From NCBI RefSeq assembly GCF_018139625.1, contig NZ_JAGSOH010000032.1, positions 1 to 60,391 of the forward strand: DNA of 60,391 nt, in the 5' to 3' direction. Of the stretch, positions 7,619 through 16,142 are shown in pieces (the first letter of the stretch is position 1; each line of letters opens with the position of its first letter). This DNA is from Actinospica acidithermotolerans. Lineage in GTDB: Bacteria > Actinomycetota > Actinomycetes > Streptomycetales > Catenulisporaceae. The position numbers and the translations under genes are program-made. The notes beneath the pieces are model-generated. The model was given only the letters and a program-made list of their open reading frames with translations, did no database searches and was not told the origin of the DNA.

Positions 7619-8851
7619 TCAGTTCACCTTGGCAAGCTGGTCGCTATCACGAGCCTCCGGCAGGAGCACGGACTCGCGTCCGTGCCGGCGCTCGACGAAG
7701 GTGGCGGCGACGGCCAGGCCGAGGCCGATGACGACGAGGATCCCGGCGACGAAGTTGGGCGAGCTGTATCCGTAGCCTGCGGAGATGGCCAGGCCCGCCA
7801 GGTACGCGCCGAGGGAGTTGGCGATGTTGAAGGCCGCCTGGATCGAGGCGGCGGCCAGGTTCGGGGCGCCGCCGGCGAGCGCGATGATGCGGCCCTGCAT
7901 CGTGGGCAGGCCCGCGAGCGACGTGAGCGGGAACAGGAAGATGGCGATGGCCGCCGTGACGCGGTTGTGGTCGGCGCCGAGGAAGGCGAACGCGACGACG
8001 ATCTCCGCCACCAGCGAGAGCAGCAGGGTCCGGGTCGGGAACCGGTCGGCTATTCGGGCGCCGGCCAGGTTGCCGACCGTCATGCCGAGGCCGAACAGGA
8101 CGAGCAGCCAGGTGATGCTGGAGTCCGCGTATCCCGTCACGTTCGTCATCATCGGCGTGATGTAGCTGAAGGTGGCGAACAGCCCGCCGCCGCCGAGCAT
8201 CGCGATGCCGAGGACGAGCCAGACCTCCGCCTTCGCGAAGGCCCGCAGCTCGTGCACGATCGAGACCTCGTGCTCCGGGTCGGCCGGGGCCGCGTCGCCG
8301 GGCACTGCGACGGCGATGGCGGCGACGGCCAGCAGGCCGATCACGCCGACGATCGCGTAGACCGCGCGCCAGCCGGTGTGCTGGCCCAGGATCGTGGTCA
8401 GCGGCACGCCGACGATGTTCGCGACGGTGAGCCCGGCGAACATCACGGCCATCGCGCTGTTCTTGCGATTCTTCTCGACGAGTGACCCGGCGACGACCGC
8501 GCCAGCGCCGAAGAACGCGCCGTGCGGCAGGCCTGAGACGAAGCGGCCGAGCATCACCAGGCCGAAGGTCGGGGCGGCGGCGGAGAGCAGGTTGCCCGCC
8601 GCGAACCAGCTCATCAGCACCAGCAGCACGGTCTTGCGCCGGAAGCGCACCGACGCGGCGGTCAGCAGCGGGGCGCCGACCACCACGCCGAGCGCGTAGA
8701 CCGAGATCAGCTGCCCGGCCCGCGGGATCGAGACGGACAGGTCGGAGGCCACCTGCGGCAGGAGGCCCATCATGACGAATTCGCCGGTGCCGATGGCGAA
8801 TCCGCCGACGGCGAGGGCGAGCAGGGCACGGCGGACGTCGCCGGTGAGCAT
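7619..8851 (-). CDS. MFS transporter, AraJ/Cmx-like drug or arabinose exporter
   Basis: A 12-TM major facilitator protein of the DHA1 type (AraJ, chloramphenicol and purine exporters). The motif GEFVMMGLLPQVASDL in TM1, VYALGVVVGAP in TM2, and GRFVSGLPHGAFFG in TM4 are typical of this group, which usually effluxes small compounds by proton antiport. ATG 8851 is used here; another in-frame ATG lies at 8863 and there is no decisive Shine-Dalgarno. Convergent with the upstream EAL gene. Substrate not predictable. Confidence 0.85.
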   Translation of the reverse strand: MLTGDVRRALLALAVGGFAIGTGEFVMMGLLPQVASDLSVSIPRAGQLISVYALGVVVGAPLLTAASVRFRRKTVLLVLMSWFAAGNLLSAAAPTFGLVMLGRFVSGLPHGAFFGAGAVVAGSLVEKNRKNSAMAVMFAGLTVANIVGVPLTTILGQHTGWRAVYAIVGVIGLLAVAAIAVAVPGDAAPADPEHEVSIVHELRAFAKAEVWLVLGIAMLGGGGLFATFSYITPMMTNVTGYADSSITWLLVLFGLGMTVGNLAGARIADRFPTRTLLLSLVAEIVVAFAFLGADHNRVTAAIAIFLFPLTSLAGLPTMQGRIIALAGGAPNLAAASIQAAFNIANSLGAYLAGLAISAGYGYSSPNFVAGILVVIGLGLAVAATFVERRHGRESVLLPEARDSDQLAKVN

Positions 8852-9000
8852 TGCGCTGGCCAACTTTCCGTGAGGACGGCAGTTTCAGGTGAGAGTCGGC
8901 GACAGCGCTGTCACCCTCCGGAACAGCGCGAACGGCGAGCCCGGCTATTCCCGCTGTGGACTTAACGTCTCTGATTTCAAGCGGCGGCGAAGGCGGCCCT

Positions 9001-9861
9001 CTACGCGGCGTCGAGGCGGCCGAGCTCCTCGGCGCCGAGCGTGAGCGACGCGGCGGCGACCGAGTCGCGGATCGTCTCGGGCCGCGAGGAGCCGGGGATC
9101 GGGACGACGGCCGGCGCCTTGGCCAGCATCCAGGCAAGGCAGACCTGCTGCGGGCTCACCCCGTGCGCGGCTCCGATCTCCGCGTACACGGCGAAACGGT
9201 CGCCGAGGCCGGCGGCGCGGGAGATGCCGCCGAGCGGGCTCCAGGGCAGGAAGGCGAGGCCGAGCTCGTTGCACAGCTCGAGTTCCGGCTCGCTGGAGCG
9301 GAACGCGGGCGAGAACTGGTTCTGCACGCTGACCAGGTCCTCGCCGAGGATCTCGCGCGCCTGCCTGATCTGCGCCGGGTTCGCGTTGGAGATGCCGGCG
9401 CGCACGATCTTGCCCTCGTCGAGCAGTTCGCGCAGCGCGCCGACGGAGTCGGCGAACGGCACGCGCGGGTCGGGCCGGTGGAACTGGTAGAGCCCGATCG
9501 CCTCGACGCCGAGGCGCTTGAGCGAGGCCTCGCAGGCCTGCTTGACGTACGCCGGGTCGCCGTTCTGGGTCCAGGAGCCGTCGCCCGGGCGCAGGTGGCC
9601 GCCCTTGGTGGCGATCAGCACGCCCGAGGTGTCGCCGCCGTAGCTCGCGAGGGCGCCGGCGATCAGGCTCTCGTTGTGCCCGACCTCGTTGGCGTCGCGG
9701 TGGTACGAGTCCGCGGTGTCGATCAGCGTGACGCCCGCGTCGAGCGCCGCGTGGATCGTGGCCACGGACCGCTGCTCGTCCGGCCGCCCCTCGATCGACA
9801 TCGGCATGCCGCCGAGCCCGATCGCGCTGACTTCCCGGTCACCGATCCAGCGAGTCTGCAT
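9001..9861 (-). CDS. Aldo/keto reductase
   Basis: NADPH-dependent (beta/alpha)8 aldo/keto reductase of 286 residues. The tetrad is visible: Asp and Tyr in LIDTADSYHRD, Lys in LIATKGGHL, and His in LYQFHRPDP. The C-terminal IPGSSRPETI is the NADPH-phosphate-binding motif. ATG 9861 (MQTRWIG) follows AGGAG at 10 bp; the frame is open well upstream but that part is antisense to the LysR gene. Divergent from the LysR regulator, which probably controls it through the box at 9925-9937. The physiological carbonyl substrate is unknown. Confidence 0.88.
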   Translation of the reverse strand: MQTRWIGDREVSAIGLGGMPMSIEGRPDEQRSVATIHAALDAGVTLIDTADSYHRDANEVGHNESLIAGALASYGGDTSGVLIATKGGHLRPGDGSWTQNGDPAYVKQACEASLKRLGVEAIGLYQFHRPDPRVPFADSVGALRELLDEGKIVRAGISNANPAQIRQAREILGEDLVSVQNQFSPAFRSSEPELELCNELGLAFLPWSPLGGISRAAGLGDRFAVYAEIGAAHGVSPQQVCLAWMLAKAPAVVPIPGSSRPETIRDSVAAASLTLGAEELGRLDAA

Positions 9862-9924
9862 GATGGGTTGACTCCTCCAAGGTCGTACGAATTCCCTCAT
9901 CAAGACTCGCGGTTCGGGGATTAG

Positions 9925-9937
9925 TCTGTCCAACAGA
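9925..9937. promoter_or_regulatory. LysR box (T-N11-A palindrome)
   Basis: TCTGTCCAACAGA is a perfect 5-3-5 inverted repeat with the T-N11-A form recognised by LysR regulators. It lies in the 121-bp region between the divergent reductase and LysR genes. Confidence 0.6.
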
Positions 9938-9982
9938 AAATAATGATCCCACTGAGCACTCGCACTGATAGGTCCGTGAACC

Positions 9983-10858
9983 GTGGAACTGAGGCAGCTC
10001 GAGCACTTCGTCGCCGTGGCGCAGGAGTGCCACTTCACCCGTGCGGCGCAGCGTCTGCACATCGCCCAATCGGGTCTCTCGGCCTCGATCCGATCGCTCG
10101 AGAAGGAGCTGGGAGCCACGCTGTTCCTGCGCAGCACGCGGCAGGTGCAGCTCACGGCCGCGGGCCAGGCGCTGCTCGTCGAGGCGCTGCGCGCGCTGTC
10201 GGCGAGCAGCGCGGCGAAGGAGGCCGTCGCCGCGGTCCAGGGGCTGCTGCGCGGCTCGCTCTCGATCGGCTCGCTCCAGTGCCTGCACGCCGTCCACCTG
10301 CCGACGCTGCTCACCGGCTTCCTCAGCGACCACCCGGGCCTCGAGATCCGGCTGCGCCAGGGCGGCTCCGAGGAACTGATCGAGCACGTGCGCACCGGAC
10401 GCCTGGACATCGCCTTCGTCTCGCGGCCCGCGCGCGACCCCGAGAACGTGCTCGTCAGCGCCCTCGACAGCGAGAACCTCGTCCTGGCCTGCGCGCCCGG
10501 GCACCCGGCCGCCGCGAAGCCGCGGGCCAAGCTGCAGGACCTGATGGACGAGCAGTTCGTCGACTTCCCGCCCACCTGGGGCACGCGCGACCTCGCGGAC
10601 CGGGTGCTCTCGGCGGCGGGCGTCGAGCGGCGGGTCTCGCTGGAGGTCACGGACGTGCACTCGCTGCTCGACCTCGTCGCCTGCGCCCTCGGCGTCGCAC
10701 TCGTCCCGAGCTCGTTCTCCGTCAAGAACAGCCGGGTGCGCTTCATCCCCCTCGACGGCGAAGTCCCTGCGTGGGAGACGGTCAGCGTCACCGCCGACCC
10801 GCCGAGCCCGGCCGCCGCGGCGCTTCTGGTGCAAGTGCACGCCGCGCAGGTGAAATGA
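9983..10858 (+). CDS. LysR family transcriptional regulator
   Basis: A 291-residue LTTR. The N-terminal winged HTH (residues 1-60) reads MELRQLEHFVAVAQ, FTRAAQRLHIAQSGLSASI and LEKELGATLF. A two-lobed ligand domain follows from about residue 90, with DVHSLLDLVACALGVALVP near the end. GTG 9983 fits the family start exactly. It is divergent from the aldo/keto reductase, the usual target arrangement, and its stop lies 7 bp before the DNA glycosylase start, so read-through into that gene is possible. Effector unknown. Confidence 0.9.
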   Translation: MELRQLEHFVAVAQECHFTRAAQRLHIAQSGLSASIRSLEKELGATLFLRSTRQVQLTAAGQALLVEALRALSASSAAKEAVAAVQGLLRGSLSIGSLQCLHAVHLPTLLTGFLSDHPGLEIRLRQGGSEELIEHVRTGRLDIAFVSRPARDPENVLVSALDSENLVLACAPGHPAAAKPRAKLQDLMDEQFVDFPPTWGTRDLADRVLSAAGVERRVSLEVTDVHSLLDLVACALGVALVPSSFSVKNSRVRFIPLDGEVPAWETVSVTADPPSPAAAALLVQVHAAQVK

Positions 10859-10865
10859 TGGGGAC

Positions 10866-11672
10866 GTGCCCGAGGGAGACACGGTCTATCAGACGGCGGC
10901 GCGCCTCGACGATGCGCTGGCAGGACGCGAACTGACGCGCAGTGACCTGCGGGTGCCGAGGCTCGCGACGGTCGACCTCACCGGCGACGTCGTCGAAACC
11001 GTCCAGTCGCGCGGAAAGCACCTGCTGATGCGGCTGGACAACGGCTGGACCCTGCACTCGCACCTGCGGATGGAGGGCTCCTGGCGCATCTTCGAGGCCG
11101 GCGAGCCGTGGCGCGGCGGGCCCTCCCACCAGATCCGCGCCATCCTCGGCACCGCCGCCCGAACGGCCGTCGGATACCGCCTCCAGGTCCTCGAAATGCT
11201 GCGGACGGCGGAGGAGCACCGCGCCATCGGCCACCTCGGACCCGACCTGCTCGACCCCGCCTGGAGCGGCCCGCTCGCCGACGAGGCGGTCCACCGGCTG
11301 CGGGCGGCCCCGGAGCGCCCGGTCGGCGAGGCGCTGCTCGACCAGCGCAACCTGGCCGGGATAGGGAACGTCTACAAGTCAGAGCTCTGCTTCCTCAGCG
11401 GCGTCACCCCGTGGACCCGGGTCGCCGAGGTCCCCGACTTGGCGCGCCTGGTCGACCGCGCCCACCGCCTCCTCGTCGCCAACCGCGACCGCCCGATGCG
11501 CATCACCACCGGCGAGACCCGCCCCGGCCGCAACCTCTGGGTCTACGGCCGCAAGCGCGGCGAGTGCCTGCGCTGCGGCACCCCCGTCCGCTCCGCCGAC
11601 CAGGGCCCGGCCGGCGAGAAGCGCGTCACGTACTGGTGCCCGCGCTGCCAGCAGGGCCCGGGACCGGCTTAG
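10866..11672 (+). CDS. nei: Fpg/Nei family DNA glycosylase (endonuclease VIII-like)
   Basis: Base-excision repair glycosylase/AP lyase that removes oxidised pyrimidines. The protein (268 residues) begins MPEGDTVYQTA: the PEGDT start, rather than PELPE, indicates the Nei rather than the MutM branch. Pro-1 after Met removal is the catalytic nucleophile and Glu follows. The helix-two-turn-helix QRNLAGIGNVYKSE is near residues 160-173. A C-terminal zinc finger has ECLRCG and YWCPRC pairs. GTG 10866 is fixed by the conserved N-terminus. Actinobacteria commonly have two Nei paralogues; which one this is cannot be decided here. Confidence 0.92.
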   Translation: MPEGDTVYQTAARLDDALAGRELTRSDLRVPRLATVDLTGDVVETVQSRGKHLLMRLDNGWTLHSHLRMEGSWRIFEAGEPWRGGPSHQIRAILGTAARTAVGYRLQVLEMLRTAEEHRAIGHLGPDLLDPAWSGPLADEAVHRLRAAPERPVGEALLDQRNLAGIGNVYKSELCFLSGVTPWTRVAEVPDLARLVDRAHRLLVANRDRPMRITTGETRPGRNLWVYGRKRGECLRCGTPVRSADQGPAGEKRVTYWCPRCQQGPGPA

Positions 11673-11676
11673 CCCG

Positions 11677-11800
11677 CGGCTCCGCGCGTCGTCCGACGGC
11701 GGGTCAGCGGCGTCACGCATCGCCCGACGGCGGGTCCGCGGCGTCACGCATCGCCCGACGGCGGTTCGGCGGCTCCGCGCGTCGTCCGACGGCGGGTCCG
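11677..11800. repeat. Four 31-bp tandem repeats
   Basis: Units start at 11677, 11708, 11739 and 11770; each carries the core TCGyCCGACGGCGGkTC and differs at only a few positions. They fill nearly the whole gap between the convergent glycosylase and DUF6204 genes. The period is not a multiple of three and no gene is seen. Confidence 0.9.
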
Positions 11801-11810
11801 CGGGGCGCGC

Positions 11811-12170
11811 CTACGCCTGCGTCTTGCGGATCTGCTGCTTCTGCCGCTTGCCGAGGGCGGCCTGCGAGAGGTCCTCGGCCTGGGACTTGAGGTTCTTGTA
11901 GGCGTAGCCGTGCTGCTCGAGCCAGGCCTGCGCGGACTGCTCGGCGCGCTCGGCGGCGAGCAGGATGTCGGCCTCGTCCTCGCCGGAGTCCTCGAAGCGG
12001 AAGGTGAAGGCCGGGCGCGCGGCGATGTCGTATGTGAGGTGGCCCTCGCGGGTGTACGTCGCCTCGAGGATGTCGTGGGCCGCGGCGTCGGCGAGAAGCG
12101 CGGCGCGCTGGTCGGCGCCGAGGTCGGCGAAGGTGCCGCGGACGGTGATGCGGAAGGTGCGAGAGGTCAC
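11811..12170 (-). CDS. DUF6204 family protein
   Basis: A 119-residue soluble protein that I recognise as DUF6204 from its opening MTSRTFRITVRGTFADL and the LTYDIAARPAFTFRFE segment, typical of short streptomycete proteins. The C-terminal third is charged and ends in a Lys/Gln-rich tail (GKRQKQQIRKTQA). No catalytic motif or membrane segment is visible and the function is not known. Divergent from the LLM oxidoreductase with 83 bp between the starts. Confidence 0.75.
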   Translation of the reverse strand: MTSRTFRITVRGTFADLGADQRAALLADAAAHDILEATYTREGHLTYDIAARPAFTFRFEDSGEDEADILLAAERAEQSAQAWLEQHGYAYKNLKSQAEDLSQAALGKRQKQQIRKTQA

Positions 12171-12253
12171 CCGGGGATCGTAGCCGCGCGATCCGGATCG
12201 ATCACCGGATTATCGCGGCCGAGGTAGTTGACCATGGAACTAAGCTGGGGGCC

Positions 12254-13240
12254 ATGCGCTTCGGATTGTTCATTCCCCAGGGCTGGCGGCTCGACCTGGC
12301 CGGCATCGCCCCCGCGGACCACTGGTCGACGATGCTGGACGTGGCCCGCTTCGCCGAATCCGGTCCCTACGAGTCGATCTGGGTCTACGACCACTTCCAC
12401 ACCACCCCCACGCCGACGGACGAGGCCACGCACGAGGCGTGGACCCTGATGGCCGCGTTCGGCGCGGCGACCTCGCGGGTGCGGCTCGGCCAGATGTGCA
12501 CGTGCATGGGGTACCGGAACCCGGCTTACCTCGCGAAGGTCGCGGCGACCGTGGACATCGTGTCCGGCGGGCGCGTCGAGATGGGTATCGGCGCGGGCTG
12601 GTACGAGCACGAGTGGCGGGCGTACGGATACGGATTCCCCCGCGCCGGCGAGCGGCTGCAGCAGCTCGACGAGGGCGTGCAGATCATGCGCCAGCTGTGG
12701 ACCGAGGGCGTGGCGACGCTGAACGGCAAGCAGTACCAGGTGGACGGCGCGATCTGTCGTCCGCTGCCGCTGCAGGAGGGCGGCATCCCGCTGTGGATCG
12801 CGGGCGGCGGCGAGCGCAAGACGCTGCGGATCGCGGCGCAGTACGCGTCGTACACGAACTTCGACGGCTCGCCCGAGGGATTCGCGCGGAAGTCGGAGCT
12901 GCTCGCCGAGCACTGCCGCGAGGTGGGCACGGACTACGACGCGATCGTGCGCTCGGCGAACTACAACGTCATCATCGGCGAGACCGAGAAGGACGTGCGG
13001 GACAAGATCGCCTGGTACCGCTCGCACCTCGAGCCGCTGCTGCCCGCGGACGTGCTGGAGAGCCGGTTCCAGGGCTACACCGACGGCCCGCTGGTCGGCA
13101 CGGTGGAGCAGGTCGCGGAGAGGCTCGCCGAGCTGCGGAAGCTCGGCATGTCGTACGCGATTCTCTACTTCCCGGAGATCGCGTACGACCGCTCCGGCGT
13201 CGAACTGTTCAACCGTCAGGTCGCGGCCGAGCTGGCCTAG
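12254..13240 (+). CDS. LLM class F420-dependent oxidoreductase
   Basis: A 328-residue luciferase-like TIM-barrel enzyme. The start MRFGLFIPQGW, the segment GYRNPAYLAKVAATVDIVSGGRVEMGIGAGW and IPLWIAGGGERKTLRIAA are typical of actinobacterial F420-dependent reductases or dehydrogenases; FMN is the alternative cofactor in this superfamily. Length is normal. No partner gene is adjacent that would identify the substrate. The 252 bp behind it, up to the convergent TetR gene, show no further gene. Confidence 0.87.
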   Translation: MRFGLFIPQGWRLDLAGIAPADHWSTMLDVARFAESGPYESIWVYDHFHTTPTPTDEATHEAWTLMAAFGAATSRVRLGQMCTCMGYRNPAYLAKVAATVDIVSGGRVEMGIGAGWYEHEWRAYGYGFPRAGERLQQLDEGVQIMRQLWTEGVATLNGKQYQVDGAICRPLPLQEGGIPLWIAGGGERKTLRIAAQYASYTNFDGSPEGFARKSELLAEHCREVGTDYDAIVRSANYNVIIGETEKDVRDKIAWYRSHLEPLLPADVLESRFQGYTDGPLVGTVEQVAERLAELRKLGMSYAILYFPEIAYDRSGVELFNRQVAAELA

Positions 13241-13492
13241 AACCCTCGAAAGTTCCCAGGGCCGAGCGGCGTGTACTCCCCGTTTTCGTCGGTGCGCGCC
13301 GATAGCTTACTCGGCTGACGAGGCACATCGCGGTTCCTCTCGGACAGGGGACGAGGGGAGCCGGGTTGCCGTCACCGCCACCGTCGTGACGCCGGATCAC
13401 CTGACGCGGAGTCGCTGCGGCGTGGTGGTCAGCGCGGTGATCGGCGGCGTGCTGCGGTGGCGGCGGTCGCTCACCGCGTTGGACGGGAACTG

Positions 13493-14116
13493 TCAGCCTT
13501 CTGCGAGGGCGGCGTCGAGGATGGCGGACCAGCGACGCACTACGCGGGCGCGGCGGGCGGAGTCGTCGGTGAGCAGGTTGGCCAGGCCCAGGCCGCGGGC
13601 CATGTCGAGGGTGGCCTGGACGGCCTCGCGGGTGCCGGAGGCGTGCTCGTCCACACCGAGGAAGGCCACGGCGGTCCGGTGCGCCTCACGGCCGACGCGG
13701 TTCTCCAGGGCTACGACGCGCTCGCGCAGCGGCTCCTCGGTGGCCGCGGCGACCCACAGGTGCAGCGCGGCCTTGAAGGACTGGTCCATGTACATCCGCA
13801 CGAGCAGGTCCACGACGGCCTCGGTGCGGGCCGGGCCGTGGGCGGGCAGGGCCGCCTGCCGGCCGCGCAGGAAGGCGATGCGCTCGTCGGCGACGTGCTC
13901 GATCGCGGCTGTGAACAGGTCCTCCCGGGTCGGGAAGTGGTGCTGGAGCGCTCCTCGGGTCACGCCGGCGCGCTCGGCCACGACGGCGACCGTGCTGCCC
14001 GTCCAGCCGAGTTCGGCGAGGCATTCGATCGCCGCTTCGAGCAGCCGCTGCCGGGTCGCGCGGCTGCGGTCCTGCTGCGGCGCCCGGGTCGGCGCCGCGT
14101 CCACGTTCGTCGTCAT
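13493..14116 (-). CDS. TetR family regulator of the acyl-CoA carboxylase operon
   Basis: A 207-residue TetR repressor. The DNA-binding domain (residues 15-65) reads RQRLLEAAIECLAELGW, TVAVVAERAGVTRGALQHHF and TREDLFTAA. The C-terminal half is a helical ligand domain that probably binds an acyl-CoA. It is the last gene of the minus-strand operon, 37 bp behind the enoyl-CoA hydratase. The CAAGC/GCTTG palindrome before atuA (21581-21592) is the likely target. Regulator and target are inferred from context. Confidence 0.87.
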   Translation of the reverse strand: MTTNVDAAPTRAPQQDRSRATRQRLLEAAIECLAELGWTGSTVAVVAERAGVTRGALQHHFPTREDLFTAAIEHVADERIAFLRGRQAALPAHGPARTEAVVDLLVRMYMDQSFKAALHLWVAAATEEPLRERVVALENRVGREAHRTAVAFLGVDEHASGTREAVQATLDMARGLGLANLLTDDSARRARVVRRWSAILDAALAEG

Positions 14117-14153
14117 CGCTCGCTACTTCTGAACTCGTGCCACTGTGTCGTCA

Positions 14154-14930
14154 CTACTGCGCCCAGGATGGGGGCCGGCGCTCGAGGAACGCGCGCATGC
14201 CCTCCTGCGCCTCGGCGGAGCCGAACAGGCGCGAGGACGTCTCGACCATCGCGTCGCCGTACCGGTCGAAGGCGGCGAGGACGTCGGTGGTGACCAGGCG
14301 CTTGGTCTCGGCGAGTCCCTGCGGCGAGGCCTTGCGCATGCTGTCGAGGTACTCGTCGCAGGCGGCGTCGAGGCTGTCGTCCTCGGCGGCGGCGTAGGTG
14401 ATCAGGCCGATCCGCGCCGCTTCGTGCGCGTCGAAGACGCCGCCGGTCAGGTACCAGGCGGACGCCGCGCGCGGGTCCAGGCGCACAAGCAGCGGCAGCG
14501 AGATGACCGCGGGGGCGAGGCCGAGTTTGACCTCGGTGAACGCGAACGTGGACTTGGGGCCGGAGACCGCGATGTCGCACGCGCCGGCCAGGCCGAGCCC
14601 GCCGGCGCGCACGTGGCCGTTGATCCTCGCGACGACCGGCTTGCCGAGCTCGACGATCGTGCGCATCAGCGCGACCAGGTTGCGGGGCCCGCTGGCCGGG
14701 TCGCTGCCGGTGACCTCCTTGAGGTCCGCTCCCGCGCAGAAGACCGAGCCGGTGTGCGTCAGAACGACCGCTCGCACATCCTTGTCGCCGTCGGCCTGCG
14801 CGAGGCCCTCGGAGAGCTCGGCGACGAGGCGGGTGGACAGGGCGTTGCGATTGGCCGGGGAGTCGAGCGTCAGGGTGACGACGCCGCGGTCCAGGCTCCG
14901 GCGGACCAGCGGTTCCTGCTGTTCGGACAT
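14154..14930 (-). CDS. Enoyl-CoA hydratase/isomerase family protein
   Basis: A 258-residue crotonase-fold protein. The oxyanion-hole regions are visible as VFCAGADLKEV and GHVRAGGLGLAGACDIAV. The catalytic Glu usually found in GxGxE of the second loop is not obvious (the loop reads RAGGLGLAGA), while ICD-like chemistry could use an acid in SGPKSTFAFTEVKLGL. In the operon it follows the dehydrogenase and would hydrate the product of the carboxylase, as isohexenyl-glutaconyl-CoA or 3-methylglutaconyl-CoA hydratases do. It lies 48 bp downstream of the acyl-CoA dehydrogenase. Confidence 0.87.
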   Translation of the reverse strand: MSEQQEPLVRRSLDRGVVTLTLDSPANRNALSTRLVAELSEGLAQADGDKDVRAVVLTHTGSVFCAGADLKEVTGSDPASGPRNLVALMRTIVELGKPVVARINGHVRAGGLGLAGACDIAVSGPKSTFAFTEVKLGLAPAVISLPLLVRLDPRAASAWYLTGGVFDAHEAARIGLITYAAAEDDSLDAACDEYLDSMRKASPQGLAETKRLVTTDVLAAFDRYGDAMVETSSRLFGSAEAQEGMRAFLERRPPSWAQ

Positions 14931-14978
14931 GAGCTCCGTTGCACCTTTCCTTCAGCGCGCTAACGACGCGGCTCGCGT

Positions 14979-16142
14979 CTAGTACGACTTCGGCAGCCCC
15001 AGCGTGTGCTGGGCGACGAAGTTGAGGATCATCTCCCGGCTTACCGGCGCCACTCGCGTGACACGTGCGAAGTTGATCAACGCAGCTAAACCATACTCCT
15101 GCGTGAGGCCGTTGCCGCCGAGCGTCTGCACGGCCTGGTCGACCGCGTGGGTGACCGCCTCGGCGGCCGCGTACTTGGCCATGTTCGCGGCCTCGCCCGC
15201 GCCGAGGTCGTCGCCGGCGTCGTTGAGCAGCGCGGCCTTCTGCGTCATCAGCCGGGCGAGCTCGACCTCGATCTTGGCTTGCGCGAGCGGGTGCGCGATG
15301 CCCTGATGCGAGCCGATCGGGCCGCGGAAGACGGTCCGCTCCCTGGCGTACGCGACCGCCTTGTCCAGCGCGTGCCGGGCGATGCCGTTCGCGAGGGCCG
15401 CGACCATGATCCGCTCCGGGTTGAGGCCGGCGAACACCTGGGCGATTCCCGCGTCCTCGTCGCCGACGAGCGCGTCGGCGGGCAGCCGGACGTCGTCGAG
15501 GTAGAGCTCGAACTGCCGGTCGGGCGAGATCAGCTCCATCGGGATGGCCCGGTACTCGAAGCCCGGCGCCTCGCGCGGGACGATGAAGAGCGCCGGCTTG
15601 AGCTTGCCCGTCCTGGCGTCCTCGGTGCGCGAGACGATCATCGTGGTCGCGCAGTTGTCCACGCCCGAGATGAAGACCTTGCGGCCCTTCAGGATCCAGT
15701 CGGCCCCGTCGCGGCGAGCGGTCGTGGTGATGGCGTGCGAGTTGGAGCCGGCGTCCGGCTCGGTGATCCCGAAGGCCATCCGCTCGGTTCCGTCGGCGAA
15801 GCCGGGCAGGAAGCGCTGCTTCTGCGCCTGCGTGCCGAAGCGCGCGATGATGCTGCCGCAGATCGCCGGGGTGACGACGAGCAGCAGCAGCGGGCAGCCG
15901 GCCGCGCCGAGCTCCTCCTGCACGATGACGAGGTCCGCGATGCCCCCTCCCCCGCCGCCGTACTGCTCCGGCAGGCTGACGCCGAGGTAGCCGAGCTTCC
16001 CGGCCTCCAGCCACAGCTCGTTCGAGTCCTCCCCGGCGCGACCCTTCCCTTGCATGTACGCCGAGCCGTAGCGCTTGCCCAGCGCCGCGACGGCGCTCCG
16101 CAGCGCGCGGCGTTCCTCGCTCTCGAACGGGAACTCGGTCAT
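14979..16142 (-). CDS. Acyl-CoA dehydrogenase
   Basis: FAD-dependent alpha,beta-dehydrogenase of 387 residues. Seen are FGITEPDAGSNSHAITTTA (the flavin/acyl-CoA loop of the family), FISGVDNCATTMI, and QTLGGNGLTQEYGLAALINFARV near the C-terminus. ATG 16142 (MTEFPFESEE) overlaps the stop of the carboxylase alpha gene by ATGA, showing translational coupling. Upstream in-frame sequence is antisense-like and not part of the gene. In this setting it would be a citronellyl-CoA, isovaleryl-CoA or related branched acyl-CoA dehydrogenase. Confidence 0.9.
   Translation of the reverse strand: MTEFPFESEERRALRSAVAALGKRYGSAYMQGKGRAGEDSNELWLEAGKLGYLGVSLPEQYGGGGGGIADLVIVQEELGAAGCPLLLLVVTPAICGSIIARFGTQAQKQRFLPGFADGTERMAFGITEPDAGSNSHAITTTARRDGADWILKGRKVFISGVDNCATTMIVSRTEDARTGKLKPALFIVPREAPGFEYRAIPMELISPDRQFELYLDDVRLPADALVGDEDAGIAQVFAGLNPERIMVAALANGIARHALDKAVAYARERTVFRGPIGSHQGIAHPLAQAKIEVELARLMTQKAALLNDAGDDLGAGEAANMAKYAAAEAVTHAVDQAVQTLGGNGLTQEYGLAALINFARVTRVAPVSREMILNFVAQHTLGLPKSY

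Noticed and set aside
9862-10791. N-terminal extension of the aldo/keto reductase frame
   Set aside because: It is antisense to the LysR gene; the AKR fold starts at MQTRWIG behind a good ribosome site.
13241-13492. Possible short gene between the LLM oxidoreductase and TetR
   Set aside because: No frame with a ribosome site or protein-like composition; it is 252 bp between convergent genes.
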